Shown: positions 9,637 through 19,740, counted from the stretch's first letter. The stretch is DNA of 64,000 nt from Prorocentrum cordatum (GCA_963575745.1 CAUYUJ010019939.1:16001-80000); one strand, 5' to 3'. The notes: a model not told the origin generated them from the letters alone. Numbers and translations are program-made.

Positions 9637-9672
9637 GGCTACGCCTACGTAGAGTTCTCTTCCGAGCGGGAG
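9637..9672 (+). CDS. RNPS1-like exon: RRM RNP1 motif
   Basis: Twelve codons, GYAYVEFSSERE. GYAYVEF is the RNP1 core ([KR]-G-[FY]-[AG]-[FY]-V-x-F once the preceding exon's K is joined); the aromatic residues are the ones that stack on RNA bases. Acceptor CGCAG|G, donor GAG|GCGCGC, phase 0 at both ends. SSERE corresponds to the start of RRM helix 2, usually followed by A and a small residue, which is what the next exon supplies (ADSAV). The surrounding 9540-9735 is very GC-rich and contains no other recognisable coding. This is the strongest single exon in the window together with 11452-11508. Confidence 0.8.
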
Positions 9673-9752
9673 GCGCGCGCCCGCGCGCCCGCTCTCCCCG
9701 CGCGCGCGCGGGGCCCGCTGCTCTGTCGCACACGCTCGCGACGACGGCGCTG

Positions 9753-9810
9753 ATTGATGACGATGATGGTGCTGATGATGATGGTGCTGATGGTGATGGT
9801 GATGATGATA

Positions 9811-9876
<66 letters not shown>

Positions 9877-10075
9877 GTGATGGTGATGGTGATGGTGATG
9901 GTGATGGTGATGATGGTGATGGTGATGATGATGATACTGATGCTGAGGATGATGATGCTGATTATGATGCTCGTGACGATGCTGATGCTGATGCTGATGC
10001 TGGCAACGATGATGATGATGCTGATGATGACGACGTCGACGACGATGATGATGTTAGCAATGATGGTGATTATGG

Positions 10076-10143
<68 letters not shown>

Positions 10144-10340
10144 GTGATACTGATGATGCTGCTGATGATGATGGTGCTGATGCTCATGCGGATGCTGATG
10201 ATGCGACCACGACGACGATGATGCTGATGCTGATGATGCAGATGACTGTTGAATGTGATCATGGTGATGCTGCTGATGATGTTGCTGATGATGCTGATGA
10301 TGATGCCGATGACGTCACATCGTCATTGTCGTCATCGCCA
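9753..10340. repeat. GAT/GGT trinucleotide array
   Basis: About 590 bp of atgatg with ggtgat, gctgat and cgacga variants, decaying at both ends. Met-, Ile- or Asp-rich ORFs here are artefacts of a stop-free unit. Confidence 0.95.
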
Positions 10341-10383
10341 TCGTCATCGTCACCGATCGGCTCGGGGCAGCGTTCCCGGACCA

Positions 10384-10610
10384 GAGCAGCGGCGAGGCGT
10401 CCGGCGTGCCTGCATGCCCACCGAGGAGTGTGCTGGGGTCGTTTTGTGGGCTGCACGGAATGCTCTGGGGACATTTTTTGGTTGATAATTTCGTTTTACC
10501 ACGTCGGGCGAATGTTTTAAGAGCATAGCTCTCTTCTCAGAGCACTTGGATGGTTCTAGGAGCATTTCGTGGTAGGGCTAAAGGAATGCCAGGACGGTCG
10601 GTCATTGCTC
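10384..10610 (+). mobile_element. MITE family C, copy 1
   Basis: Left end gagcagcggcgaggcgtcc, right end ggacggtcggtcattgctc; body with ttttaagagcat..ggttctaggagcatttcgtgg. About 230 bp; three other copies at 17837, 36036 and 60575. Confidence 0.7.
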
Positions 10611-10617
10611 AACAGGC

Positions 10618-10745
10618 CCCGTCGCGTCGTGAAGAAAGCCACGACGGGGGTTTTGTCTGTTCTGCAATGTTCTGTCTCTGGAGGCCCTTGCCGGGCCCCG
10701 CGACAACCGGAGCACGTCCCGGGACGAATAGCTGGTCCTGAGGAA
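10618..10745 (+). repeat. Family D repeat, copy 1
   Basis: gtcgtgaagaaagccacgac .. ggcccttgccgggcc .. gggacgaatagctggtcc; related to 37512-37640 and, more weakly, 60812-60925. It directly follows a family C element here and at 60807. Confidence 0.5.
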
Positions 10746-10839
10746 TGGGTCGGTGGCGACACTGCGATTAAGATCACGGAGTCGGGGGTTTGGGCTTAGG
10801 GACGGGGAGGAGGTTTTCGGGCGCTTTCGTTGGTTCCCC

Positions 10840-10945
10840 GCGGGTTTCCAGCCTCGGGATGTCTTCCAGCAGCTGGACCTCGCCGAGAGCCTCGCGGGTG
10901 TGCCCGAAGCGTCCCGAACGGCCGCTGGAGATCCGAGGTATGATC
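10840..10945. repeat. Family AC repeat, copy 1
   Basis: ctcgccgagagcctc .. cgaacggccgctggagatccgag; the second copy is at 17425-17545. Confidence 0.45.
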
Positions 10946-10984
10946 CGAAAGCCATCGATGGGGGGGGGATCACCTCAGAGGGTA

Positions 10985-11115
10985 GCACATCGAGCCCCGA
11001 CCGCCCATGGATCGCCGATGGGGCCCCGCTGTCCGGCGCAGCCCAGGACCGTGCGGTTCCGTCACCAGGGTGCTATCGCCCTTCTATCGGCGATGTAACG
11101 CCGGCTCCAGGTCGA
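10985..11115 (+). repeat. Family S repeat, copy 1
   Basis: catcgagccccgaccgccca .. gatcgccgatgggg .. tatcggcgatgtaacgcc; other copies are at 37700, 37850 and 41360. Confidence 0.5.
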
Positions 11116-11239
11116 TTCTTCGCCTCCCCTGCGTCGGCCCCCTCCAGTCGGACCGAGGTATAAGGTCGAGGTTGGTTCGGGGAGGGTACCCTGATGCTCT
11201 CCGTGCTTGTTGGATGGTCTCGTGCAGCCTGGCGAGGAT

Positions 11240-11330
11240 GCTCTTGGATGCTCTGTGTGCTTCGGCCGGCGGAGGGTCTCATGTTTTTGAAGGATGCTCT
11301 TCTGTCCTGGGGCCGACTGTATCAGTTCCC
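11240..11330. repeat. Family AB repeat, copy 2
   Basis: ggccggcggagggtctcatg .. gatgctcttctgtcctgggg; matches 5295-5375. Confidence 0.5.
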
Positions 11331-11451
11331 CTCAGAGCATCTTATGGTAGAAGACTGGGTGGACGAGCCGTGACGAGCCGTGGCTCGTCGAGCAGGCGTC
11401 CTTTCCACAGCGCGTGGCACCTGGCCCAGCTCCTCCCCCTGCTGCCGCCAG

Positions 11452-11508
11452 GCGGACAGCGCCGTCTCGCACCTGCACGGCGGCCAGATCGACGGCAACG
11501 TCATAAAG
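11452..11508 (+). CDS. RNPS1-like exon: RRM helix 2 and GGQIDG segment
   Basis: Nineteen codons, ADSAVSHLHGGQIDGNVIK. The pattern A-x-x-A-x-x-H-x-x-G-G-Q-I-D-G is characteristic of the RNPS1/SR45 branch of RRM proteins, where the loop before beta4 reads (D/H)G(G/A)QIDG. Acceptor CCGCCAG|G after a CT-rich stretch, donor AAG|GCGCCC (GC donor), phase 0 at both ends. Joined to the previous exon it completes helix 2 without a frame break. In known relatives the chain continues with a beta4 strand (V-x-A-T/S-x-x-L); I did not find an exon for that, so one short exon may be missing between here and 20282. Confidence 0.8.
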
Positions 11509-11589
11509 GCGCCCCGGGCCGCCGGCAGGAGGGAGGGGCTCGATCGGAGGTGTCCGTCTCCAGGCCTCCCAGGTGGCGTCCGAGTGACG

Positions 11590-11806
11590 ACTGTAGGGGA
11601 ACAGAAAGTGGCATAAACATAAAACTCGGAGGTCCGCGCGGATTTCTCGGATCCGCGCTGGACCCCCCTGGCGGCGCCTCCGGCTCCGCCCCTGGCGCGC
11701 TCCGCGCGCCAGGGAGGGGGGCCCAGCGCCGATCCGAGGAATCCGCGCGGACCTCCGAGTTGTTATGCCTATGCCACTTTCTGCTCCCCTATAGACTGGG
11801 AGCGGA
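11590..11806. mobile_element. Foldback element family G, best copy
   Basis: A long near-palindrome: arms of about 75 bp (gtaggggaacagaaagtggc .. actcggaggtccgcgcgg) meet their inverse (ccgcgcggacctccgagtt .. gccactttctgctcccctat) around a GC-rich loop with ctggcgcgctccgcgcgccag. It starts 82 bp after the exon ending at 11508. A transcript of this intron would fold here into a stable hairpin. Confidence 0.8.
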
Positions 11807-11932
11807 ACCACAGAGCGGCCGCCGGGGCGCGGCGGGCCGCGGCGCGCAGGGCCAGTGTGACAGCCCTGGAGTGCACAAGTGATCCTCGGTGGGCCGCCCG
11901 ACATGTTCTGGAAAGCGGGCCGAATTAGATCC

Positions 11933-12060
11933 TTGGCATCGCTCGGGCGTGTGCATTTTTCCTTCGGCGAGGACCATCCAGGAGCATCCTTGATCATTTG
12001 GCGAAACAACCACGCACGAAACTGAACAAAACAGGGACTGGACGTCCGAGCGATGGCCAG
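11933..12060 (+). mobile_element. MITE family A, copy 3
   Basis: Both ends present (ggcatcgctcgggcgt / acgtccgagcgatggcc). AGAT occurs next to both ends, one base out of register. Confidence 0.8.
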
Positions 12061-12125
12061 ATTTAGCTCTGGAGACATCCGAAGCAGCTTAATTCTCCTG
12101 GCCCTCCTCTCCATGCCCCCGAAAG

Positions 12126-12195
12126 GGGGTCCGAGTAGATGGGGTCGGAGGATCGCGCCACATCTACTCGGACCCAAGTTTGGGGGCCTCTATCC
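12126..12195 (+). repeat. Family R dyad, short copy
   Basis: tccgagtagatggggtcgga .. cgcgccacatctactcggac, a compact inverted repeat. Larger members at 15733 and 58708 carry extra gatgcatcg-rich sequence. 12196-12535 shows two related blocks (tttgggggcctctatccgggagggggtgatgacc and tttgggaggcctctgtccagttgcggagaggtggtgacc) and nothing else. Confidence 0.55.
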
Positions 12196-12537
12196 GGGAG
12201 GGGGTGATGACCTGCGGTGCGTGGACATCATTGCGGGGGCCGCGTGATCTTTGAGATGTCTGGGTTCCTGTCCCCAACTTTGGGAGGCCTCTGTCCAGTT
12301 GCGGAGAGGTGGTGACCAGCGGCGCGTTGATATCATTAGTGGGGCCATGTCAGCGACGAAAGAAGACGGGATCGTTTTCGCCGACATTGGCGCGTAAGCT
12401 GCCCGCGTAAGGTCGCGCGTCAGCGCCCTCGCTTCAAATGTGGCGTGCCGCGCGGGCGGCCCGCGTGAGCCACCGCGTCAGGTCGCTATGCCATCTCGCG
12501 TCCGACCCGTTTTGGATCGTCGCTCATGGAGGTATGG

Positions 12538-12700
12538 GGGAGGAGGAGGAGGAGGAGGAGGAAGACCAGGAGGACCAGGAGGCGGAAGGAGGAGGAGGAG
12601 CAGGAGGAGGAGGAGCAGGAGGAGGAACAGGAGGAGCAGGAGGAGGAGGAGGAGGACCAGGAGGAGGAGGAGGAGGAGGAGGACCAGGACGAGGAGGCCC
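12538..12700. repeat. GGA-rich microsatellite
   Basis: Purine-rich on the + strand, gga/gca units. Confidence 0.9.
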
Positions 12701-12775
12701 CCCCCTCTTCGGCGCCTCGAGGGGTTGGAGGTTCGAGGATCGAGGATCTCTTCTCTCGAAGAACTCAGACAAAAC

Positions 12776-12950
12776 ATAGATCCGCGCGGCTTTCGTGGAT
12801 CCGCGCAAGGCCCCCCGGCGGCGCCTCCGGCGCCGCCCCTGGCGCGATCCGCGCGCCTGGGAGGGATTCCAGCGCGAATGCAAGACATCCGCGCGGAGCG
12901 CCAAAAGTTTATGTTTATGTGTTTTTGTGTGTTCTTCTATTGTCGGCGGC
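12776..12950. mobile_element. Foldback element family G, copy with short left arm
   Basis: Right arm complete: catccgcgcggagcgccaaaagtttatgt; left arm cut to tagatccgcgcgg. Confidence 0.6.
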
Positions 12951-13002
12951 GAGCGAGGGGGGGAAACGAAAAGGAGGAGGCCTTCTCTAGATAAACGCGT
13001 TC

Positions 13003-13126
13003 CACTACTCGCAAAGTAACTACTCGTAAATGTCTGGATCCACCATGAAGTATTCACTATACATCACACCGATGCAAACATGTGTTTTTCTGACTTTTTC
13101 GAGTAGGCACTTTGCGAGTAGACGGG
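13003..13126. mobile_element. MITE family Y (single copy)
   Basis: Arms ctactcgcaaagtaactactcg and cgagtaggcactttgcgagtag around an A/T-rich middle. No second copy in the window. Confidence 0.6.
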
Positions 13127-13134
13127 CGCTGTCG

Positions 13135-13290
13135 GTGATTCTCAGAAGGCGGCGGGACTTCTCAGAAGCCCCCCGCCTTTTTGGACATTTTCCGTGCCTC
13201 CGCGGAAGATTGAGGAACTTCTCAGAAGGCCGGGGAATTTCCGAGCCTTCTGAGAAGGCCCGCTCCCTCTCATTCCCTCCAGGCGCGCCG
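13135..13290. repeat. TTCTCAGAAG dyad cluster (family W)
   Basis: Repeated cttctcagaag and its variants, self-complementary. Similar short clusters at 41220-41340 and 57110-57160. Confidence 0.5.
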
Positions 13291-13574
13291 CCGGCTGTTG
13301 GTGTTCGAAGTTCAAAAGAATTTGCGAATCCGTCTGGGCACGTCAACCGAAGGGCAGGTGACCCTTGGAGCACCGCTCCAAGGGTCGCCGGCGGTATCCG
13401 TAAGAAGTGTGAAGGGAGAAACGACAGACATGGAGGGGGAGGGCCTTCTCCTCCGCCTCCTCCTCCTTTTCCTCTCCCATTCCTTCCTTATGGATGACAC
13501 CTCCTTGTCACACCCCCAGGCGTGCCGGCTGGGCGGGCTGGGACGTCCTCACCATGTATGATCTTGCAGCTTGA

Positions 13575-14105
13575 CGTGTGCAACATTTTCGCGGAATGCG
13601 GGCGGGCCGTTTTCCAAATGTGTACAGTTTGGGGGCTGACGAAGGAACCCTTTTCGTTGGGGAGGGGCTCGGTGTTCTAGGATTGTTTTGCAGTTTGCCC
13701 TGGGTTTTCCTAAGCTTTTCCCATGGGAAATCGAAATTTAACCTATGGGAGAAGGGGGCCTCGTTCCCTAGGGTTCCTCCGGTCAACGCCCCGACTGTAT
13801 CTCGCCTTAGCGCCGCGCACATTTGTTTTAAATGGTCGCGACAGTTTGAAGTTTGACGGATGGAGCGCGGGCCGTTTTCGAAATATGTGTCCCGCTCTAG
13901 CGCCGCGCACATTCTTCCTGGAAGTGTGCAGATGTTTGACGGATGGAGGGCGGCCCGTTTTCAAAATGCGGTTCTCGCTTCAGCGCCCCGCACGCTCGTT
14001 TCAAAAGCCTGCAGAAGTTTAAAGGATGGAGGGCGGTTCTTTGCCGAATTCCCGCTCTCGCTTCAGCGTCGCGCACATTCGTCTTGAAAGTTATCAGCAG
14101 CTCTA
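13575..14105. repeat. ~83-bp tandem repeat, 4-5 degraded units
   Basis: Units share gacggatggag(c/g)gcgg, ccgttttcaaaat and agcgccgcgcacattcg; the last motif recurs at about 13809, 13899, 13981 and 14064. Confidence 0.7.
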
Positions 14106-14513
14106 AGGATCGTATGGTTGAAGTCCTAGGAATTCTGTTCTGGCTCAGTTTAGCATTGTCAGGACGCAAAAGTCGCGTTGCTTCTCGGTGTTGGAATAAT
14201 GTCCGGGGACGGCTCAGGAATGTCAGGACGCAACAGTGATGTTCATCCGTTGCGTTGAAATCCCAGGAATGGTTTTCTGGCACGATTGACGATTCTCAGA
14301 CGGTTGTCTTCTAACGGGCCACTTCTTGCAATCAAGATAGGATGAAGAGGGACTGTGGAGGGACGGTTTATTACAGCATCGTTGACGCGTGATGGGTTTA
14401 CAATGGTCCCCTCCTTCTCCCTCTCCTACTCTGCCGCCTTCTCCCAGCAGACCGATAGATCACGGCGTGGGAGTAACGGGGAGCAGCGCGGTCCGCCTCA
14501 TGCTACGCGCACT

Positions 14514-14572
14514 CCTCCTACGCCTCCTCCTCCTTCTCCTCCTCCTCCTCCTCTTCCTCCTCCTCCTACATG
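14514..14572. repeat. CTC microsatellite
   Basis: Short ctc runs; the sequence before it (14449, tctcccag|cag) looks like a 3' splice site but the exon candidate is not convincing. Confidence 0.8.
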
Positions 14573-14629
14573 CGATGCTACGTTACCCCTCCCATCGCGT
14601 CAAGCAAATCATGTCGACACGTTTTTTAC

Positions 14630-15058
14630 ACTGGGTCATCGTTTTGAATTCGCTTCGACGCGCGTCTCCTTCTCCTCCTCCTCTCTTCCTCTCCTCTTCC
14701 TCCGCCGCACCCCTCCCTCCACTTCCCCATCCTTCTACGTTTCCCAACCCTCATGTGTGTTGGGTCCTCGTTTTGAATTCGTGGCGCCGCGCGTCTCCTT
14801 CCCTCCTCTTCTCCCTCCTTCCTCCTCTCCTCTTGCTCTTCATCAGTTGCCATCTTCCATTTCGGCACAACCTTCACACGTCTGTGGCCCAATAGGGAGC
14901 TTCACCAAAGGCTCCAGCGGTTGCGCCCGCATGGTTACCCGCCCCATTTTGGCGCACACCTCACACGCGACGTGGCCCCACAAGGGGGCCCCACCGAAGG
15001 CCCCAGTGGCTGCGTGCGCACGGTGGCCCGCCCCATTTCGGCGCGCGTCGCGCGCTTC
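14630..15058 (+). repeat. Composite repeat J, locus 2 (truncated)
   Basis: Two leader+CT-tract units in a row (14632 and 14758, both with cgttttgaattcg), then about two of the 90-bp units (ttcggcacaaccttcacacg ..). No trailer. Confidence 0.65.
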
Positions 15059-15059
15059 G

Positions 15060-15730
15060 TGCCATCCCTGTCCCTTGGGCGTGCGGGGGGCCCTGCCCGG
15101 TTCGGTGGGGGTCTCCCGCCTGCCCGTGGGGCGGGGCATTTCCCCCGTCCCGCACGGGCGGGCCCGCCCGTCGCCCGCGTGGGCGGGGCGCCGCGGCCGC
15201 GTCGCGGCCGCGCGCGACGGCTCCGCGCGGCCGATGCGCGGGTGGGCTGGCTGCGGCGACACAAAAAACAAAGAAAACTTCCTCCCCCTACTCTCCCTCC
15301 TCCTCCTCCTCCTCGACGGAGAAGGGGATAGCTCTGGGGCCCGCTCATCCTCCTGCGAAGGAGGAGTGGGGTGGAGGCAGGCAGAGGAGTGAAGGGGGGG
15401 GGTCTGGTCCCATGCTGCCGCCAGGTCGAGTGGCAGGACCAGCGGAAGAAGCAGCCGGCAAGAGTGGCCCGGGGACGGGGCCGCTTGTCGCAGCCGCAAA
15501 CTTCCGGGATATCTGGCGTTGGGCAGGGTCCACATCGATCCAATGGATGCGATTCGGTATCGATCCTGGGCGGCCCTTGCATGGCGTTGCTGTGCATCAT
15601 GGCTCGGCCGATCCGAGTCGATTCCGGCTCAGTGCCGATGCGGCCCGCTGAGGTGCACGTTCCGACCTGATCCGATGTCCTGGTTCGATGTTGACTGATC
15701 CTGAACTTACCAGGGGTCCGCAATTCTAGG
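15060..15730. other. Unassigned GC-rich intronic sequence
   Basis: GC-rich block to 15260, short CTC run at 15296-15320, then mixed sequence with several gatccgattcgg-type words. No family or exon recognised. Confidence 0.3.
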
Positions 15731-15732
15731 CC

Positions 15733-15952
15733 TCCTAGATGGTGTCTGAGTAGATGGGTCGGAGGATCACGCCGCATCGCCGATGCATCGGCCATGCGGC
15801 TCGATGGGGAGCCCGATTTTCTGCACGCGGACGTCTTCGATGCGTCGCCGACGTCGCCGGTGCATCGTCGATGCATCGCCCATGCATCGGCGATGCATTG
15901 GCGATGTGGCACGATCCTCCGACCCCATATGTATCGGCCCATCTAGGAGGTC
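15733..15952 (+). mobile_element. Foldback element family R, long copy
   Basis: Outer arms ctagatggtgtctgagtagatgggtcgg and inverse ccgaccccata..catctagg, with many gatgcatcg/cgatgcat dyads inside. Confidence 0.65.
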
Positions 15953-16154
15953 TCTAGTAATGGGGACGAAGTAAATTGTGCCGATGATTGACTGCGGCTC
16001 CTGCCCGTTCTGGGCAAGCTTTGTTGTCTGTTTTCGCGGCGAACAGTTCTCGGTCCGATGCACTATGGCTATGGCGCCGTGTGCGCAGCAGCAGTCTGTT
16101 TGGGGGAGTTCGGACAGCATCAGCTCTATTCGCCGCTGCCCTTAATTATGGGCA

Positions 16155-16260
16155 ATATCAACGGCTTGGCAGCAGCAGCAGCAGTCGATGTGGATTTGTG
16201 GCGGCAGCAGCTGTAGCAGCAGTTGTGGAAGCCGCTGTCTAGTTGCAGCTGCAGTCGCAT
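16155..16260. repeat. CAG-rich tract
   Basis: cagcagcagcag with interruptions. Too irregular to be read as a polyglutamine exon; stops occur in the frames. Confidence 0.5.
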
Positions 16261-16312
16261 ACCACGATTGTACATTATGGAAATGAGTTACCCGATTGTC
16301 GGAGGAGGAACA

Positions 16313-16452
16313 TGTACCCATGCTGTTACCCTCCGCCCGTTTTCTATGTTTCGGGCCTCCTGGGAGGCCCTTGTCGCCACCACTGGATTCGCTTCGAAAA
16401 TCTAGTCAGAACGCACCTCGGGGGAGGTCTGGGGAGTAGCGGTATCGGTACA
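16313..16452 (+). mobile_element. MITE family Q, copy 1
   Basis: Ends tgtacccatgctgttaccc and gcggtatcggtaca are imperfect inverted repeats; body with ggcctcctgggaggcccttgtcgcc and ggattcgct. Other copies at 43833 (partial), 49733, 49990 (partial) and 62182. Confidence 0.6.
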
Positions 16453-16454
16453 TT

Positions 16455-17080
16455 TCGGTTTCCCCATATTTGGTTTGGCCAAAAAAAGGTTAACCTGAAG
16501 GCTTTGCCGCATGGTTGGCCAGTGTATTCTTTCGAGAGGCAATTCTACCCACCACAAGATCCAGGACACCCGCGGCACTCGACAAGAGAGTCTGTCTTTC
16601 GACGCACTCCCCGCAGAGTTTTTGTGCGACCGCTCCTCAGTTCCCGTTTATCCCCAGTGTGTTTTTGTTTCTCTTCTTCATCCTCCTGACGTTGATGCTG
16701 CTGCATTGAATTTGTAGAACGGAAGCCACGCAGGGCGAGGCAGTTGGGTCCACCCCCTGCGGGAGTGAAGGGGAAGGCCCCCTGCTCATCATCATCATCA
16801 TCATCCTCATCCTCGGTATCACTGCCCCTCCGTCTTGGTCTCGTAGCTGCTCGGCGGTGCCACGCCAGGCGTGGCAGAGCCGACTTGAGCTACCCCGCAA
16901 AGGGGGGCGGCGCGAGGATGCAGCCGTGTCCCTCTGCGCTCCGCGGTGCGAGCCCGCCGTGGGGCCTGCCCTCGTCTTCGACGGCGCGCACTGGCCTCTT
17001 CCTGCTTTTAGGGGTAACCACGAAGTTTTGTTGTTGTTTTGGTCTCCCCCCATTCTCGCTCGGCAGTGTATAGGACGGGT
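16455..17080. other. Unassigned intronic sequence
   Basis: Contains a short CAT run (16789-16806) and GC-rich sequence. No supported exon; AG|AGTTTTTGTGCG at 16617 was considered and left out. Confidence 0.3.
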
Positions 17081-17082
17081 CC

Positions 17083-17272
17083 TAACACCTCCTCCTCCTC
17101 TTTCTCCTCCTCCTCCGTCTCCTCCTCCTCCTTCTCCTCCTCCTCCTCCTTTTCATCCTCCCCCCTCTCACCCTCCTCCTCCTGCTCCTCCTGTTCCTCC
17201 TGCTCCTCCTGCTCCTCCTCCTCCTCCTCCTTCTCCTCCTTCTCCTCCTCCTCCTCCTCCTCCTCCTGCCCT
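17083..17272. repeat. CTC pyrimidine microsatellite
   Basis: About 190 bp of ctcctt/ctcctg units, interrupted only by short C- or T-rich words. Confidence 0.9.
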
Positions 17273-17424
17273 GCTCCACCTACGCCGCTGAAAGCAATAC
17301 TCAGTGGACCCCAGTCCTTCAATAACACCGCCGAACAAAGAAGTAGTCGCCCCAACATTGGGGGGGGTCCTGAAGGCCCTTCGCGGTTAACGTTAGGGGG
17401 ATCTGTCCGGAAGCCATCGCAGGT

Positions 17425-17545
17425 GCTCGTTGGCTCTCGGCAGCCCCGGCAGCCTCGGGGTGCCCTCCGCGGCTGCGCCTCGCCGAGAGCTCTCCGGGGC
17501 TGCCCGGGCAGTCCCGGACGGCCGCCGGAGCTTCGAGTCATGGCC
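17425..17545. repeat. Family AC repeat, copy 2
   Basis: cagcctcggggtgccctccg .. cctcgccgagagctc .. ggacggccgccggagcttcgag; matches 10840-10945. Confidence 0.45.
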
Positions 17546-17576
17546 CGAGCTGCAACCGGGGACGGGGTGTTTCAAT

Positions 17577-17832
17577 TCGGGTTGACCCAAAAGAGGGTCC
17601 AGCGACAAGGGGGTGGTGCAATAGATTTGGTGCAATAGATTTGTGGGGTTGCAACACATTTGGGGCGTGCAATACATTCCGGGGGGCAGATGTATTGCTG
17701 GATTTTCGCGTGCAGTACATGAGTTCCAATACAATGCAATACCGTTCTCCAGCGCAATACGTTTGCAATACAATTGCCCCAAATCTATTGCACCACCACC
17801 TTGCAGCTGGACCCCCTTTTGGGTCGCCCAGA
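17577..17832 (+). mobile_element. MITE family B, copy 1
   Basis: Long inverted repeats: gggttgacccaaaag..gggtcc..ggtggtgcaatagattt at the left, and aaatctattgcaccaccacc..ggaccccctttt at the right. The middle repeats caata(c/t)a(t/g)tt words. About 256 bp. It ends four bases before a family C element. Confidence 0.8.
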
Positions 17833-17836
17833 ATCA

Positions 17837-18067
17837 AGCAGTGGCGAAGCGTCCTGGCTCGCCTAGAGTCCTACGAAACAATGTTCTAAGAACCTTCTGT
17901 GGCTCCCACGAATTTTTCTTAGAACATTTCTGGCGGAGTCTGTCTTGTTTTATCACATCGGGTTTATGTTCTGAGAACACTGCTTTGTGATTGGAACATT
18001 GTTGGGTTCTAAGAGCATGTCGTGGTAGGACTAATTATGGGAATGCCGGGACGGTCGGTCCCTGCTC
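17837..18067 (+). mobile_element. MITE family C, copy 2
   Basis: agcagtggcgaagcgtcctgg at the left, cgggacggtcggtccctgctc at the right; several gttctaaga/tcttagaac words inside. Confidence 0.75.
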
Positions 18068-18208
18068 CAGTGCTGAGCTGTGGCCCGAAAGCTTGAGTCA
18101 TGACCCGAAGACTCGAGGTATGGCGCACGGACCTTCGCCCGCTCGGCACTCGGGTCCCGCAGGGCAGCCCACGTGGCCCGCTCCAGCGCCCTCACGCGGG
18201 CGAGGCTC

Positions 18209-18310
18209 ATCTCCTCCTCCTCCTCCTCCTCCTCCTCCTCCTCCTCCTCCTCCTCCTCCTCCTCCTCCTCCTCCTCCTCCTCCTCCTCCTCCTCCTCCTC
18301 CCCCTCCTCC
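18209..18310. repeat. (CTC)n microsatellite
   Basis: About 30 almost perfect ctc units. Confidence 0.95.
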
Positions 18311-18461
18311 CCCTCGCATCGGCCTTTCATCGCCCTTTCGTCGCTGATGGGGACCCGGGAGCCCACCGCACCCGACCCAGGAGCCTGCGGATCCGCTGCC
18401 GTGGGCTTTGTCGTCGATCCCTTCGGCGGTGCGTCGCGCCGGCTCCGGCTCGAGGTTTCCC

Positions 18462-18591
18462 CTGGCATCGCTCGGACGTGTGCATTTTTCCCTCGGCGAG
18501 GACAATCGAGGAGCATCCTTGATCATTTGGCGAAAAAGCCACGCACGAAGCCGAAACAAACACAGGGAATGAACGTCCGAGCGATGGCGAG
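18462..18591 (+). mobile_element. MITE family A, copy 4
   Basis: Complete; flanks end ..TTTCCC and begin TTCCCC, the clearest target duplication in the family (5 bp core TTCCC). Confidence 0.85.
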
Positions 18592-18636
18592 TTCCCCACC
18601 CGAGCTGCTCCCTCCCCTCTCGTCGTCCCTCGCGGA

Positions 18637-19028
18637 CTTGGCATCGCTCGGACGTGTGCATGTGTCCTCGGCGGGGACCACCGGTCGGCTTGACCCGAAA
18701 GGGGGGTCCAACGACAAGGGGGTGTTGCAATAGATTAGGTGCCATAGATTTGTGGGGTTGCAATACATTTGGGGCGTGCAATACATTCCGGTGGGCAAAT
18801 TGTATTGCTGGACTTTCGCGTGCAATACATTACTTGCAATACGATGCAGTACAATTCTCCGGCGCAGTACGTTTACAATGCAATTGCCCCAAATCTATTG
18901 CACCACCCCCCTTCGGCCGGACCCCCTTTCGGTCACCCAAGATCGGGGAGCATCCTGGATCGTCCAGTAGCAACAGCATGCACGAAAACAAACAATGCAC
19001 GGGGAATTGACGTCCGAGCGATGGAGAG
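18637..19028 (+). mobile_element. MITE family A, copy 5, split by a family B element
   Basis: Left part 18637-18681 (cttggcatcgctcggacgtg .. ggcggggacca) and right part 18942-19028 (cggggagcatcctggatcgtc .. acgtccgagcgatgg) together make one family A element; the break falls in the gaggaccatcg|aggagcatcc region of intact copies. Confidence 0.8.
18682..18941 (+). mobile_element. MITE family B, copy 2 (nested)
   Basis: Left arm gcttgacccgaaaggggggtcc, right arm ggaccccctttcggtcaccc, and gcaatagattaggtgc inside; aligns to 17577-17832 throughout. Confidence 0.8.
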
Positions 19029-19052
19029 GGTGGGCTCCTGAGGTTCAGGTCT

Positions 19053-19140
19053 CCCGAGCCGGGCCCGAGTAGGCGGGGTCGAAGGACTGCATTCCAGCGC
19101 GATCCTCCGACGCCGTCTTCTCAAACCCCATCTAAGGGGC
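19053..19140 (+). repeat. Family R-like dyad
   Basis: gagtaggcggggtcgaagga .. gcgcgatcctccgac. Followed at once by a second one. Confidence 0.5.
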
Positions 19141-19145
19141 CTCTG

Positions 19146-19238
19146 ATTCGATCCGGGCACGAAAAGACGGGGCCGAAGGACTGCGCTGCGGCGCGATCCT
19201 CCGACCACATCCACTCGGACCCCATTTGAGAGGCCTCT
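19146..19238 (+). repeat. Family R-like dyad, second in tandem
   Basis: acgaaaagacggggccgaagga .. cgatcctccgaccac..atttgagaggcctctga. Confidence 0.5.
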
Positions 19239-19386
19239 GAAGCTGTCCTCCGGGGCGGTCGCTGGTGCCTCTTCCAGGTTGGCTGGCCCGAGAGAATAGC
19301 CGAGGGTCAACCCCAGGCTTGGCGCTTCGGGCAGCGCGGCGCGCAGAGTTGGCCATGCACGGCTCGTTTCCACTCCGCCAGTATCT

Positions 19387-19551
19387 TTAAGTCGGGCCTG
19401 TCCTTCTACAGGGGGGATATTCCGAAATAGTCATAAAAATAGTCAGAGGACTTTTTTTTGTTTTATAATTTTTGTGTATTTCGGGTTTTTTTGGGGGGTA
19501 TGCTTTATTCATCTGTCCAAATCCGCCCGTAGGGGGACATACCCGACCTAA
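19387..19551 (+). mobile_element. MITE family E, copy 5
   Basis: ttaagtcgggcctgtcctt at the left, gggacatacccgacctaa at the right, A/T-rich middle. Flanks CAGTATCT / AAGCATCC agree at five of eight positions. Confidence 0.75.
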
Positions 19552-19740
19552 AAGCATCCCTCCTCCAAGATCCGGCTTCGTGTAATACGTACGCTGCCGC
19601 GTTGGGAGGCCTGGTCTGCCCTGGAGAAAGCGGTGGCTTCGCACGGATCTGACGTGGCTTCGACACGGCTCCGGCGTGGTTGTTCGGCGCGGATTCGGCG
19701 CGGACAGCGGCGGACAGACAAGGTCCCCCGAAGGTGCAAC

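Noticed and set aside
11590-11806. tRNA or structured RNA gene in the family G palindromes
   Set aside because: A simple long hairpin repeated at many sites, with no cloverleaf or known RNA motif.
14449-14500. Exon starting at CCCAG|CAGACC with TDRSRRGSNGEQ
   Set aside because: Good acceptor and RS-like start, but no fitting donor and it runs straight into a CTC microsatellite.
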